Origin: Sorangium cellulosum
Lineage (GTDB): Bacteria; Myxococcota_A; Polyangia; Polyangiales; Polyangiaceae
DNA length: 64,000 nt
Direction: 5' to 3'
NCBI RefSeq assembly: GCF_004135735.1
Contig: NZ_CP012670.1
Location: forward strand, 10,682,501 to 10,746,500
Below, piece after piece: positions 1 through 8,338 of the stretch (position 1 is the stretch's first letter; every line of letters starts with the position of its first letter). The translations under genes were made by a program, and so were the position numbers. Below the pieces are notes generated by a model, which had not been told where the DNA came from, did not search any database, and saw only the letters and a program-made list of their open reading frames with translations.

Positions 1-833
1 GCGGCGCGCGCTTCGATGAGCTGGCCCTTCTCAGTCCCTTGCTCGATGAGCCGCTCCTTCACGTCCGGGCTGTGGGCGAGCAAGGTCTGCAAGATTTCTT
101 GCCGTCGAGCCTCGACCTCGGGATCGTCGGAGCGAGCGAACCGTTGCTCCAGTTCTTCGCGCGTCCACGGTGACATCGGCATGTACTGTAGCATGTAGAA
201 CACCCATTCGGCTTTCCGCCGCGGCGCGACCCACCGGGCAAACTCGTCCAGGGCGCGCCCCGAGCGCGCGACCAGGAAAGGGACGAGTTCGTCGCGCAAG
301 GGCAGCTCGTTGGCGGCGATCCACAGAAACTGAAATGGCGAGGGCCCGACGCGGTAACACCCGGGGGAGAAGCTCTCGAGCACGCGCACGCCGCGGAGCC
401 AGGCGGGCAGGTGGGGAGCGACGAACCAGAGGGGCTGCTCGCCCATCCAGGGCGGGTCGCGCTCCTCGACGCGCTCGACCTCGCGCGCCTGTCGTCGGAG
501 CAGTGCGCGCTTGACCTGCACGACATCGACGTGGTCGCCGGCCATCTTGAGCTCGACGAGGGCCTCGTCATGCTCGCGCGCCTCGGGCCAGGGGGCGGCG
601 AGCGAGGTGAGGTCGTCGGGCCGCAGGACCCGGAGGTAGCCGTCGGCCTGTACGCGCTCGAGGCGGACCTCGGGGGCATCGTGCCAGGCGGCTGCGCCGC
701 GGGTGACGCGCGCGGTCTCCTCGGCGAAGGTCACCTTCGCGAACCGATCGAGCTTGCCCACGCGGGGGTGATACCAGCGCTCCCGGAGGAGCGCACTTGA
801 AACAGGCACTCTGATTGGCGGAAATAGAGGCAT
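1..833 (-). CDS. DUF4351/Rpn-like hypothetical protein, copy 1 (partial, runs off window)
   Basis: An open frame on the minus strand runs from an ATG at 833 to the window edge without a stop, about 277 codons. It is a close paralogue of the complete gene at 1335-2339 and aligns in frame along its whole length. The conserved segment ELKMAGDHVD suggests a PD-(D/E)XK-like nuclease fold of the Rpn/DUF4351 type that is abundant in Sorangium; that family call is from memory of the pattern, not a search. Compared with copy 2 it lacks 8 codons in the helical region (24 bases) and keeps an ATG where copy 2 has AGG. The function in the cell is unknown. Confidence 0.7.
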   Translation of the reverse strand, partial: MPLFPPIRVPVSSALLRERWYHPRVGKLDRFAKVTFAEETARVTRGAAAWHDAPEVRLERVQADGYLRVLRPDDLTSLAAPWPEAREHDEALVELKMAGDHVDVVQVKRALLRRQAREVERVEERDPPWMGEQPLWFVAPHLPAWLRGVRVLESFSPGCYRVGPSPFQFLWIAANELPLRDELVPFLVARSGRALDEFARWVAPRRKAEWVFYMLQYMPMSPWTREELEQRFARSDDPEVEARRQEILQTLLAHSPDVKERLIEQGTEKGQLIEARA

Positions 834-1334
834 CAATTCGGTAGATGGCGCGTAATTGCGTGGGGCTCCGTGCTCTGATCACAGGAACGTGTACGCTCGC
901 TCTCGGGCGGCTGGCCGGCTGACGCGCTCCCTCGCGCGTCATCGGCTCACGCGACACGACGGAGCGCCGCAGAGCGGGCGCGCGGGAGTCTCGCGAGGCT
1001 CTTGGACAGGGCTCGGTGCTACCCGTGCTCCGATCCACGCCGCGCTGGTCCGGAGCGGCGCCCTGCGGCGAGCTCGACCCCGCGTCGTCATCCTGCATGA
1101 TCATCCGCGGGAAGTAGTGCCCGGGACTTCCAGTCCCAGAGGAGCTCACCTCCCTGAGTGATCTTCTCCAGAAGGGCCGTTATGAGAGGGGAGGGCGTGG
1201 ACAAGTGCCTGGATCGAGTCTTCACCGGACGAGGAGCCACGCTGCTCCTCGCCCCGCGGACCGATGATTTCGGAGGGCGTCGGAGGCCGTGAGCACCGGT
1301 CTCCGTTCTCCATGCGCCGTCCTCGAGGGCGAGG
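834..1334. other. Gene-free stretch between the duplicated genes
   Basis: I see no convincing gene here. The first 150 bases or so, upstream of copy 1, are still recognisably similar to the sequence upstream of copy 2 (from 2340), with decreasing identity. The duplicated unit therefore includes the upstream region. The rest is unique, with no clear promoter or hairpin. Confidence 0.6.
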
Positions 1335-2339
1335 CTACGCCAGCGCTTCTTCGGCGCTCGCTGAGCTCACGGCCTGGTCAAGCCATCGCTCCAGGGTGGC
1401 CAGATCGGAGCAGCCGTCGATCTGGGCCTCCAGCGTGGAGGTCAGCGCGAGCCCGCGCCGCGCGAGCACCCTGCGCAACGCGGCGCGCGCTCCGATGAGC
1501 TGGCCCCTCTCTGTCCCTTGTAGGAGACCCTTCTCGACTCCCTGCTCGATGAGCCGCTCCTTCACGTCCGGGCTGTGAGCGAGCAAGGTCTGCAAGATTT
1601 CTTGCCGTCGAGCCTCGACCTCGGGATCGTCGGAGCGGGCGAACCGTTGCTCCAGTTCTTCGCGCGTCCACGGTGACATCGGCATGTACTGTAGCATGTA
1701 GAACACCCAATCGGCTTTCCGCCGCGGAGCGACCCACCGGGCAAACTCGTCGAGGGGGCGCCCCGAGCGGGCAACCAGGAAAGGGACGAGCTCGTCGCGC
1801 AAGGGCAGCTCGTTGGCGGCGATCCACAGGAACTGAAATGGCGAGGGCCCGACGCGGTAACAGCCGGGCGAGAAGCTCTCGAGCACGCGCACGCCGCGGA
1901 GCCATGCGGGCAGGTGGGGAGCGACGAACCAGAGGGGCTGCTCGCCCATCCAGGGCGGGTCGCGCTCCTCGACGCGCTCAACCTCGCGCGCCTGCCGGCG
2001 AAGCAGTGCGCGCTTGACCTGCACGACGTCGACGTGGTCGCCGGCCATCTTGAGCTCGACGAGAGCCTCGTCGTGCTCCCTGGCCTCGGGCCAGGGGGCG
2101 GCAAGCGAGGCGAGCTCCTCGGGCCGCAGGACCCGGAGGTAGCCGTCGGCCTGTACGCGCTCGAGGCGGACCTCGGGTGCGTCGTGCCAGGCGGCTGCGC
2201 CGCGGGTGACGCGCGCGGTCTCCTCGGCGAAGGTCACCTTCGCGAACCGATCGAGCTTGCCCACGCGGGTGTGATACCAGCGCTCGTGGAGGAGCGCACT
2301 TGAAATAGGCACTCTGTTTGGCGGAAATAGAGGCCTCAA
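1335..2339 (-). CDS. DUF4351/Rpn-like hypothetical protein, copy 2
   Basis: The frame encodes 334 residues. The N-terminal two thirds carry the putative nuclease-like core, with ELKMAGDHVDVVQVKRAL around residues 95-112. The C-terminal 60 residues (LATLERWLDQAVSSASAEE and the preceding helix) resemble the DUF4351 tail of Rpn-family proteins. Its start is a TTG, because the codon matching the ATG of copy 1 is AGG here. No good Shine-Dalgarno sequence is visible, so a downstream start is possible. It differs from copy 1 by an 8-codon in-frame insertion in the Gln/Glu/Gly-rich helix near residues 258-275. The role is unknown; such genes are often multicopy and expand by local duplication. Confidence 0.75.
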   Translation of the reverse strand: MRPLFPPNRVPISSALLHERWYHTRVGKLDRFAKVTFAEETARVTRGAAAWHDAPEVRLERVQADGYLRVLRPEELASLAAPWPEAREHDEALVELKMAGDHVDVVQVKRALLRRQAREVERVEERDPPWMGEQPLWFVAPHLPAWLRGVRVLESFSPGCYRVGPSPFQFLWIAANELPLRDELVPFLVARSGRPLDEFARWVAPRRKADWVFYMLQYMPMSPWTREELEQRFARSDDPEVEARRQEILQTLLAHSPDVKERLIEQGVEKGLLQGTERGQLIGARAALRRVLARRGLALTSTLEAQIDGCSDLATLERWLDQAVSSASAEEALA

Positions 2340-2675
2340 TTCGGCAGATGGCGCGTAATTGCGTGGGGCTTCATGCTCTGATCACAGGGAACGTGCGCGC
2401 ACGCTTGGGGGCGGCTGGCGCTGGCTGGCGCGCTCCATCCTGGCGAGCAGCTCGCGCGACCCGACGGAGCGGCCGCGGAGCGTCCAGGAGCGGCGCGATG
2501 GCCGCGTATGCTGGGTCAGCGCCGTCGATGCGGCGAACCGACCGCGCGAGGGGGGCATCGCGGCGTGCTCGGCGAGGCAGGCTGCGGAGAGGACGCAGTC
2601 CGGGGGCGCAGCAGGGGGTGAGCCTGGTCACGCGCCGTGGTGGACAGCGCCTGCGCGGGGGCTGTAGGAGAGGAC
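2340..2675. other. Gene-free stretch
   Basis: The first part repeats the upstream flank of copy 1 (834 to about 980) with many differences. The remainder contains no credible gene. A purine-rich ribosome-binding-like site lies at its right end, just before the ATG at 2676. Confidence 0.5.
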
Positions 2676-3466
2676 ATGGCGAAGCGGCAGCGCGCGGCAT
2701 GAATGTGGGCGGCGTGGGCTTTCACGGCCGGCGGGTGTGGAGCGCTCGTGGGGCTGGAAGACGGCTGTTACCTGCGGGAAGGAAGCGGGGGGGTCGGGGC
2801 CGGAGGCGACGGTGGAGGCACCGCGAGCGGTACCGGGGGGAATGGCGGAGCTGGCGGAGGGGAGGCCAGCGGAGGCGGGACCGGCGTCGGAGACGGCGCG
2901 GGCGCTGGAGATGCGGCCGGTGGCGGGGGTGGTGGCGGTGGCGAAGAGTGCACGCCAGGCGGAGCGGAGTGCGTCGGGCAGACGTGCGTGGAGGGGAAGT
3001 GCACCGGAGAATGCGTCTCTGACGAGGCGCGCTGCTCGGGGAATCGACCGCAGCGGTGCAATGAGGGCGGGGCGTGGGAGGACGCCGAGGAGTGCGTTGG
3101 GCAGACGTGTGTGGAGGGGAAGTGCAGCGGAGAGTGCGGACCGGCGGAGTCGCGCTGTCTGGAGAACCGGCCGCAGCGATGTGATGAGCGCGGAGCCTGG
3201 GAGGACGCGGAGCCGTGCGCTGCGGCGGCGCCTGTGTGCAGCGGAGGGGCGTGCGCGACGCCGCCAGCAGCGCGCACGCGATGGCCCGGGGGAGCACCAT
3301 CGCCTTCGGCGTGGGCCTGGCCGGGCTCGGCGCGGCGGCGGTGCTGCTGTGGACCGAGCCAGAGCAGGCCGGCGCAGCGACCGGCGCGCGTCCGAGGTGG
3401 CTCAGCGCCGGCGTGCTGGAGGCGGGGCCGGCGGGGGCGATCCTCGGCGCCAAAGGCAGCTTCTGA
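2676..3466 (+). pseudogene. Broken cysteine-repeat lipoprotein fused to an unrelated membrane-anchored C-terminus
   Basis: A good ribosome-binding site (AGGAGAGG) precedes an ATG at 2676, but the frame hits TGA at 2700 after eight codons and reopens at the very next codon (ATG 2703). The product would have a signal-like segment (AFTAGGCGALVGLEDGCYL), a glycine-rich linker and two copies of a cysteine module ending in RPQRC. Near 3250 the coding sense moves to another frame. That frame holds a transmembrane stretch (IAFGVGLAGLGAAAVLLW) and a tail ending at 3466 like those of myxobacterial TPR or PEGA-type membrane proteins. One nonsense codon plus one frame change make a degraded or composite gene likely. 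Restart at 2703 remains possible. Confidence 0.6.
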
Positions 3467-3475
3467 CGAACGCCA

Positions 3476-3498
3476 CCGCGCCCCTCGACGGGGCGCGG
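3476..3498. terminator. GC hairpin after the broken lipoprotein gene
   Basis: A perfect 9-base-pair stem with a 5-base loop lies 10 bases past the stop at 3466. There is no T tract, so termination is only a guess. Confidence 0.3.
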
Positions 3499-3571
3499 CC
3501 GCCTCCTCGAGAGGCGCGGCGCGCGCCCCGAGAGGCGCGGTGCGCGCCCCGCACCGGCCCTGGACGACGGC

Positions 3572-3973
3572 TCACGATTCCCAGTTCTCGATGCGGAGCC
3601 CGGGCACCCGCCCGAACTCTCTCTCGTTCCCGGTCACCAGCGTGAGGCCATGCGCGAGCGCCGTGGCGGCAATCAGAAGATCATTGGGGCCGATCGGCGT
3701 CCCTCGAGTCTCCAGCTCTGCCCGCACTCGCCCGTAGATCTCCGCGGCTACATCGTCGAAGCTGAGGCAGAGCAAGGGAGCGAAGAACGCCTTGAGCTTC
3801 TCGAGGTTCTGCTCTGTCCTGACGCTCTTGTGCGCGCCGTAGCAGAGCTCTGCCCTGACGACAGAGCACAGGACGACATCGGAGACGGAGAGTGTTCTCA
3901 GCCGTGCCGTGATCCTCGGCGAGCGGCCCGTCAGATGGCCGATGCACGCGTTGGTATCCAGCAGGAACTTCAC
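3572..3973 (-). CDS. vapC: VapC-family PIN-domain toxin
   Basis: This is a 133-residue PIN-domain ribonuclease, full length for the family. The acidic residues expected to bind the metal are visible: D6 (LLDTN), E42 (RAELCYGA), D98 (GPNDLLIAATA), and N116/E119 in TGNEREFGR. Such toxins cut tRNA or rRNA when freed from their antitoxin. The start is GTG at 3973, which overlaps the stop of the upstream antitoxin gene by four bases (GTGA), so the pair is translationally coupled. Family assignment is strong; the RNA target cannot be read from sequence. Confidence 0.92.
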   Translation of the reverse strand: MKFLLDTNACIGHLTGRSPRITARLRTLSVSDVVLCSVVRAELCYGAHKSVRTEQNLEKLKAFFAPLLCLSFDDVAAEIYGRVRAELETRGTPIGPNDLLIAATALAHGLTLVTGNEREFGRVPGLRIENWES

Positions 3974-4215
3974 GGAAGCGCCTCACGCGCTTCATATTCC
4001 CCCTGCGGGTGCCTCACGAAGGACGGATCCTCGATGGTCCCAGCCGTGCGCTCGAACCAGCCGGGCGGCCAGCCGTGTGCATCCGGTGTGTCGTCGCCGT
4101 CGACCTCTTGCCACACGATCACGATCTCCACGCGGCGGCGTGGCAGGCCGATCGGCACGGCGACATGAGCCGTGCCGCGCTCGTCACTCTCGCAAACCGT
4201 GCGTACCGTGTTCAT
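3970..4215 (-). CDS. Probable antitoxin of the VapC toxin
   Basis: An 81-residue protein starts at ATG 4215, preceded at good spacing by GGAGG. Longer upstream starts ignore this site. The N-terminal half (AHVAVPIGLPRRRVEIVIVWQ) looks like a beta-strand DNA-binding part. The C-terminal half ends in an acidic stretch that could wrap the toxin. I do not see a textbook AbrB or ribbon-helix-helix motif, so the call rests mainly on position: it lies directly upstream of vapC and overlaps it by four bases. Confidence 0.75.
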   Translation of the reverse strand: MNTVRTVCESDERGTAHVAVPIGLPRRRVEIVIVWQEVDGDDTPDAHGWPPGWFERTAGTIEDPSFVRHPQGEYEAREALP

Positions 4216-4381
4216 CGATCTCCAACCTCCTCGGCGATCGTACCGCACGCGGCCGGCGCGCAGGGCACCGTGTACCATGCCACGTGCGGGCGGGGCACTG
4301 CCGGCCGCGCTGCGACGGGCCTTCGGTCAGCAAGCAGCCTCATCGGTTGACGGCGGATGCCACCGGGCGCATGGGATTCCC

Positions 4382-6097
4382 ATGAATCCAGGCTTCGTTC
4401 GGGCCGCATTGCTCCGCGGTTCCGCCGCGGCCGCCCTGCTCGGCGCCGCCTCCACGACCGTCGCTGCGTGCTCACCCGCCGACCGTGACTTCCAGAACGC
4501 CGGCGGCGCTGCATCGACCGGCGCCGCGCCGGGTCCGGGCGGCGCCGGTGGCTCGGGCACGGGCGCCTCGGGCAGCGCGGGCTCGGGCGCCGGCGGCTCG
4601 GGCGTTGCCGGCTCGGGCGGCGCTGGCGGTCCGGACAGCGCGGGCTCGGGCGGCTCGGGCGGCGCCGGCAGCTCGGGCGGCGCCGGCTCGGAAAGCGCCG
4701 GCTCGGGCGCCGTTGGCGCCGGCGGCTCGGGCGGCGCGAAGAGCTGCGACGGCGCGCGTTCGCCCGCCGAGGACGCCTGCGTGCTCGACGACGCCCTGGG
4801 CATCTTCGTCACCGCCTCGGGCAACGACCTCAACCCCGGCACCCGGGCCGCGCCGGTGAGGACGCTCGACAAGGCGATCGCGCTCGCCGCGCAGGCCACG
4901 CGCCGCGTGTACGCGTGCGCCGAGGCGTTCAACGAGCCCGTCGTCGTCTCGCCGGGCGTGGCGCTCTTCGGCGGGCTCGATTGCGAGGACGGCTGGCGCT
5001 GGATCGGCGATCAGGCAAAGACGACGGTCGCCACCGAGCCCGGCGTCGTGGCGGCGGTGCTGCGCGGCGGCGAGGGGGTCACGCGGATCGAGGACTTCTG
5101 GTTCCAGGCCGCGCCCGCAACGCAGCCCGGCGGGTCGTCCATCGCGGTCCTGGCCGACGGCGCCACGGCCGAGCTCACCCGATGCGTCCTGGTCGCGGGC
5201 GACGGCGCGGCCGGCGCCGCCCCGCGCGAGCGCCCGCCGGCGTCCTCGGGTGCCGACGGCGCGGCGGGGGCGGCCGCGTGCCTCGCCCTCGCCGCGATCG
5301 CGCCTCCCACGGCGAACGCGGCCTGCCCGGCCTCGATCGGCGGCGCGGGCGGTGAAACGACGGCCGGCGCCGGCTTGCCGGGCGCGGTCGGCCTCCCGCC
5401 CCTCGTCGGGGGCGGCGCCGGCCTGGCCGGCTGCGGGCCTGGAGCACCGGGCGCGGACGGCGCGCCGGGCGCTCCAGGCGCCGGCGGGATGGGCCTGGGT
5501 CGCCTCACCGCGGCGGGCTATGCGGGGCCGGCCGGGATGCCCGGCGAGCCCGGTACACCCGGTCAGGGCGGAGGCGGCGGCGGGAGCGCCCCGGGTGGGG
5601 TCTGCCTCAACCCGCTCCTGGGCACGGCGGGCGCGGGCGGCGGGAGCGGCGGCGCCGGAGGCTGCGGCGGCGCGGGCGGCGCCGGCGGACAGCCAGGCGG
5701 CTCGAGCCTCGGTCTCGCGAGCCTGGGCGCGGCGCTGACGCTCACGGACGTGCGCATCACGGTGGGCAACGGCGGCCCTGGCGGAGCCGGCGCCGACGGC
5801 CAGCCCGGCGGCGCGGGCGGCGCCGGCGGTCCCGGAGGCCCGGCGCGCGGCGGGCTGAGGGCCGCCTGCCCGGGCGGCCCCGGCGGGGCCGGCGGCGCCG
5901 GTGGCCCCGGGGGAGGCGGGGCCGGCGGCTCGTCCTTCGGGATCGCCCACGTCGGCGCGATTCCAAGGCAGATCCGCGGCGTGAGCATCCAGGTGGGAAT
6001 GCCCGGTCCCGGCGGGCCCGGCGGCGACGCCAGCGAAGGGGACAATGCGGGGGCGAGCGGCGCGGCCGCGCTGGTGCAGCAAGTCCGTGGCGGCTGA
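4382..6097 (+). CDS. PGRS-like glycine-rich lipoprotein with DUF1565-like segment
   Basis: The protein has 571 residues. A signal peptide ends in the lipobox-like STTVAAC with Cys30, so it is probably exported and lipid-anchored. Residues 35-120 are Gly/Ser/Ala repeats. Around residues 135-170 comes GIFVTASGNDLNPGTRAAP, typical of DUF1565 and parallel beta-helix surface proteins. The rest is dominated by GGAGGAGG repeats resembling mycobacterial PGRS proteins. I chose the ATG at 4382 because the upstream extension lacks a signal peptide. The function is unknown, likely cell-surface. The high-GC repeats also create long antisense open frames that I do not consider genes. Confidence 0.8.
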   Translation: MNPGFVRAALLRGSAAAALLGAASTTVAACSPADRDFQNAGGAASTGAAPGPGGAGGSGTGASGSAGSGAGGSGVAGSGGAGGPDSAGSGGSGGAGSSGGAGSESAGSGAVGAGGSGGAKSCDGARSPAEDACVLDDALGIFVTASGNDLNPGTRAAPVRTLDKAIALAAQATRRVYACAEAFNEPVVVSPGVALFGGLDCEDGWRWIGDQAKTTVATEPGVVAAVLRGGEGVTRIEDFWFQAAPATQPGGSSIAVLADGATAELTRCVLVAGDGAAGAAPRERPPASSGADGAAGAAACLALAAIAPPTANAACPASIGGAGGETTAGAGLPGAVGLPPLVGGGAGLAGCGPGAPGADGAPGAPGAGGMGLGRLTAAGYAGPAGMPGEPGTPGQGGGGGGSAPGGVCLNPLLGTAGAGGGSGGAGGCGGAGGAGGQPGGSSLGLASLGAALTLTDVRITVGNGGPGGAGADGQPGGAGGAGGPGGPARGGLRAACPGGPGGAGGAGGPGGGGAGGSSFGIAHVGAIPRQIRGVSIQVGMPGPGGPGGDASEGDNAGASGAAALVQQVRGG

Positions 6098-6161
6098 CGG
6101 GCGCGGGACGTGCTGCGTCGAGGATCAGGGATGTGCCTGTGTGGCGAGCGCGCGAGCGGCC

Positions 6162-6230
6162 GATCCCCTGATCCCCTGACCTCCTGATCCCAGATCCCCT
6201 GATCTCCAGATCCCCTGACCCCCTGGATCC
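6162..6230. repeat. Short tandem repeat rich in GATCCCCTGA
   Basis: About six imperfect copies of a 10-base motif (GATCCCCTGA and variants) lie in the roughly 300 bases between the lipoprotein gene and the DUF4328 gene. No gene is seen in that gap. Confidence 0.75.
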
Positions 6231-6396
6231 GTCACGCATTCTTCATGCCTCCTTCCTCCCCGTGACATCGCTGCTCTCCTGTCTCATCACCTCATGATCA
6301 GCGCAGCCCGCCTCGCGCTCACGCCCATGACGCCTCGCGCCGCTCCTCCGGCGCTCCTCTTGCGACGCCTCGCGTCGCGCTGATAGCCTCCTCCCG

Positions 6397-7227
6397 ATGA
6401 GGGGCTGGGACGAGGCACGGGAAGGGTGGGACCGTGATGTCCGCGTCGCGCGCGCGCGAGCGCGCGCGGCCATCATCGCGCTGATCGCGATGGCGGCGCT
6501 GTCTGGCTTCGCGGGCCTGGTCGGCGCGTGGCACATCGTGCTGCTCCGCCTGACGGACGTCCCGGCGCCGACCTGGGCGCTCGCCAATACCCTCCGTGAG
6601 ATCGGGGGCCTGAGCGAGCTCGTGCTCGTTCCCGTGACGGGCGTGCTGTTCCTGCGCTGGCTCTCCAGGGCCGTGGCCGTGACCGACGCGCTCGGGATCG
6701 ATCGCGGCTTTCCCTGGACTCCGTTCCAGGCCGTCACAGCCTTCTTCATCCCCTTCGTCAACGTGGTACGCCCGTACAGCGTGCTGCGCGACCTGCACGA
6801 CCACCTCGCCCCGGACGGCGTGCCCGAGCCTGCGCCGCGCCCTCTCCTGGATGGCGCTGGCGGCTACCGGCGCGTCGAGATGGTCCACGCCCCGCGGGCC
6901 GGCGCCGTGCACCATGGCGCCATCGGGGCGTGGTGGGGGCTTTACCTCGCGAGCGGCTGGCTCGCCTTGCTCGCCTCGCGCATGCGCGCGCAGACCGTGG
7001 CGGAGTTCATCCAGGCGCGGACCGCCTTCATTGCCTCGGACGTGGTCTCCCTCCTCGCCGCGCTGCTCGCGGTGCTCATGGTGCGGGCGATCGACAGCCG
7101 CCTCGCCGAGCGGCACCGCCGGACGCGGCACGCCTCCGACGAGGAGCTCGACGGCCGCCTCGTCGAGCGCGATCGCCGCCTGCGCGAGGACTTCGCGAAG
7201 CTCCCCGGCCTGGGCTCGCTCCAGTAG
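6397..7227 (+). CDS. DUF4328-family membrane protein
   Basis: The protein has 276 residues with about five hydrophobic segments (roughly 25-50, 65-90, 110-130, 175-195, 215-235). The motif FFIPFVNVVRPYSVLRDL is characteristic of DUF4328 integral membrane proteins. The C-terminal 45 residues are highly charged and probably cytoplasmic. Nothing in the neighbourhood indicates a specific role and the biochemical function of the family is unknown. Confidence 0.8.
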   Translation: MRGWDEAREGWDRDVRVARARARAAIIALIAMAALSGFAGLVGAWHIVLLRLTDVPAPTWALANTLREIGGLSELVLVPVTGVLFLRWLSRAVAVTDALGIDRGFPWTPFQAVTAFFIPFVNVVRPYSVLRDLHDHLAPDGVPEPAPRPLLDGAGGYRRVEMVHAPRAGAVHHGAIGAWWGLYLASGWLALLASRMRAQTVAEFIQARTAFIASDVVSLLAALLAVLMVRAIDSRLAERHRRTRHASDEELDGRLVERDRRLREDFAKLPGLGSLQ

Positions 7228-7250
7228 GCCCGCGCGCCCGAAGGTCGCTC

Positions 7251-7284
7251 TCTGCGCGATGGCCGAGGGGGGCTGAGCCCGGCC
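7251..7284. repeat. Dispersed short repeat, copy A
   Basis: A 34-base sequence just after the DUF4328 gene nearly matches 10569-10603 inside the beta-propeller gene, with two or three differences including a one-base indel. It suggests a short dispersed repeat in this genome. Confidence 0.5.
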
Positions 7285-7292
7285 CTCATGGC

Positions 7293-8228
7293 TCAGCCTT
7301 TCCTCCGCCGGCGCCGGGCCTTCCCGGCCGCGGTCGGCGCCCCGGCGTCGCGGCCGCCGCGCCGCAGCGCCTCCCAGAGCGCCTGCGCGACCACGCCGTG
7401 CGGGCGGTCGCGGCGGCGTGTCACGAACAGCTCCATGACGTCGGCCTCGAACTCGGGGACCTGCAACGTCACGAGCTCGCCGGACGCGAGCGCGTCGGCG
7501 GCCACGTGCTCGGGCAGCCCGCCCCAGCCCATGCCCGCGAGGATGACCTCCTTCTTCGCCGCGACGTCGGTGACCGTCCAGCGCAGGCCGCCCTCCAGCA
7601 CGTTCAGGGACGGCGAGGCGCCCCCCCTGGCGCTGTCGCGCAGCACGATCTGCGCGTGCGCCCGCAGCAGCGCCGGCGGGATCGGCGTGCCGCAGGTGGC
7701 CACCGGGTGATCGAAGCGCGCCACCGGGAGCACCCGCACGTCGCAGAAGCGCGCGGTCTCCACCTCGGACGGGTCGATCCCGAGCCGCGTGGCGACGGCG
7801 AGATCGGCGCGGCGCTCCCGCAGCGCGTCGGCGGCGCCCGCCAGCCGCTCGGTGCCGAGCTCGAGGCGCACCGAGGCATAACGCGCCTGCACCCCGCGGA
7901 AGACGTCCATGATCGGCCCGAGCGGCGTCACCGCATCGACGGCGAGCCGCACGATCGGCTCCACCTTGCCCGAGAGCTGCATGCCGAAGCTCCGCAGCGC
8001 CTCGGTGCCCTCGACGACGACCGACGCGCGCTCGTGGAACAAGCGGCCGGCGTCGGTGAGCGTGGCGCGGTACTCGCGGCGATCGAACAGCTCGACCCCC
8101 AGCTCGCTCTCCAGGTTGCGCACCAGCTTGCTCACCGCCGGCTGGGACTTGTGCAGCCGCGCAGAGGCGGCGCTGAACGAGCCCTCGCCCGCGACGGCGA
8201 GGAAGGCGATGAGCTGATCGTAGGTCAT
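7293..8228 (-). CDS. LysR-family transcriptional regulator
   Basis: The protein has 311 residues. Residues 1-60 form the winged helix-turn-helix of LysR regulators (FSAASARLHKSQPAVSKLVR). Residues 90-290 form the periplasmic-binding-like effector domain. A basic Arg/Lys tail of about 15 residues is unusual. The gene is divergent from the SDR-DUF1330 unit with about 110 bases between, the standard arrangement for a LysR regulator controlling its neighbour and itself. The inducer is unknown. Confidence 0.93.
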   Translation of the reverse strand: MTYDQLIAFLAVAGEGSFSAASARLHKSQPAVSKLVRNLESELGVELFDRREYRATLTDAGRLFHERASVVVEGTEALRSFGMQLSGKVEPIVRLAVDAVTPLGPIMDVFRGVQARYASVRLELGTERLAGAADALRERRADLAVATRLGIDPSEVETARFCDVRVLPVARFDHPVATCGTPIPPALLRAHAQIVLRDSARGGASPSLNVLEGGLRWTVTDVAAKKEVILAGMGWGGLPEHVAADALASGELVTLQVPEFEADVMELFVTRRRDRPHGVVAQALWEALRRGGRDAGAPTAAGKARRRRRKG

Positions 8229-8271
8229 GGCAGCGCGCGCAGGGTCCAGAACGGGAGGTTATAAAGTCCAT

Positions 8272-8289
8272 AGAAATATACCAATTTCT
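8272..8289. promoter_or_regulatory. Probable LysR operator between the divergent genes
   Basis: A perfect inverted repeat with arms AGAAAT and ATTTCT separated by six bases lies in an AT-rich patch of the divergent promoter region, in an otherwise GC-rich window. Position and form fit a LysR-type binding site. Regulation of both flanking units is inferred. Confidence 0.6.
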
Positions 8290-8338
8290 TGTTCCGGCGC
8301 GCGGTCCTAGGTTGCTGACCAGAAAGGAGCGACACCCC

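Noticed and set aside
2700..2702. TGA read as selenocysteine in the lipoprotein gene
   Set aside because: No catalytic context or SECIS-like hairpin, and translation can restart at the adjacent ATG.
4472..6082. 536-codon minus-strand frame inside the PGRS-like gene
   Set aside because: Mirror image of glycine-rich repeats, without ribosome-binding site or known domain.
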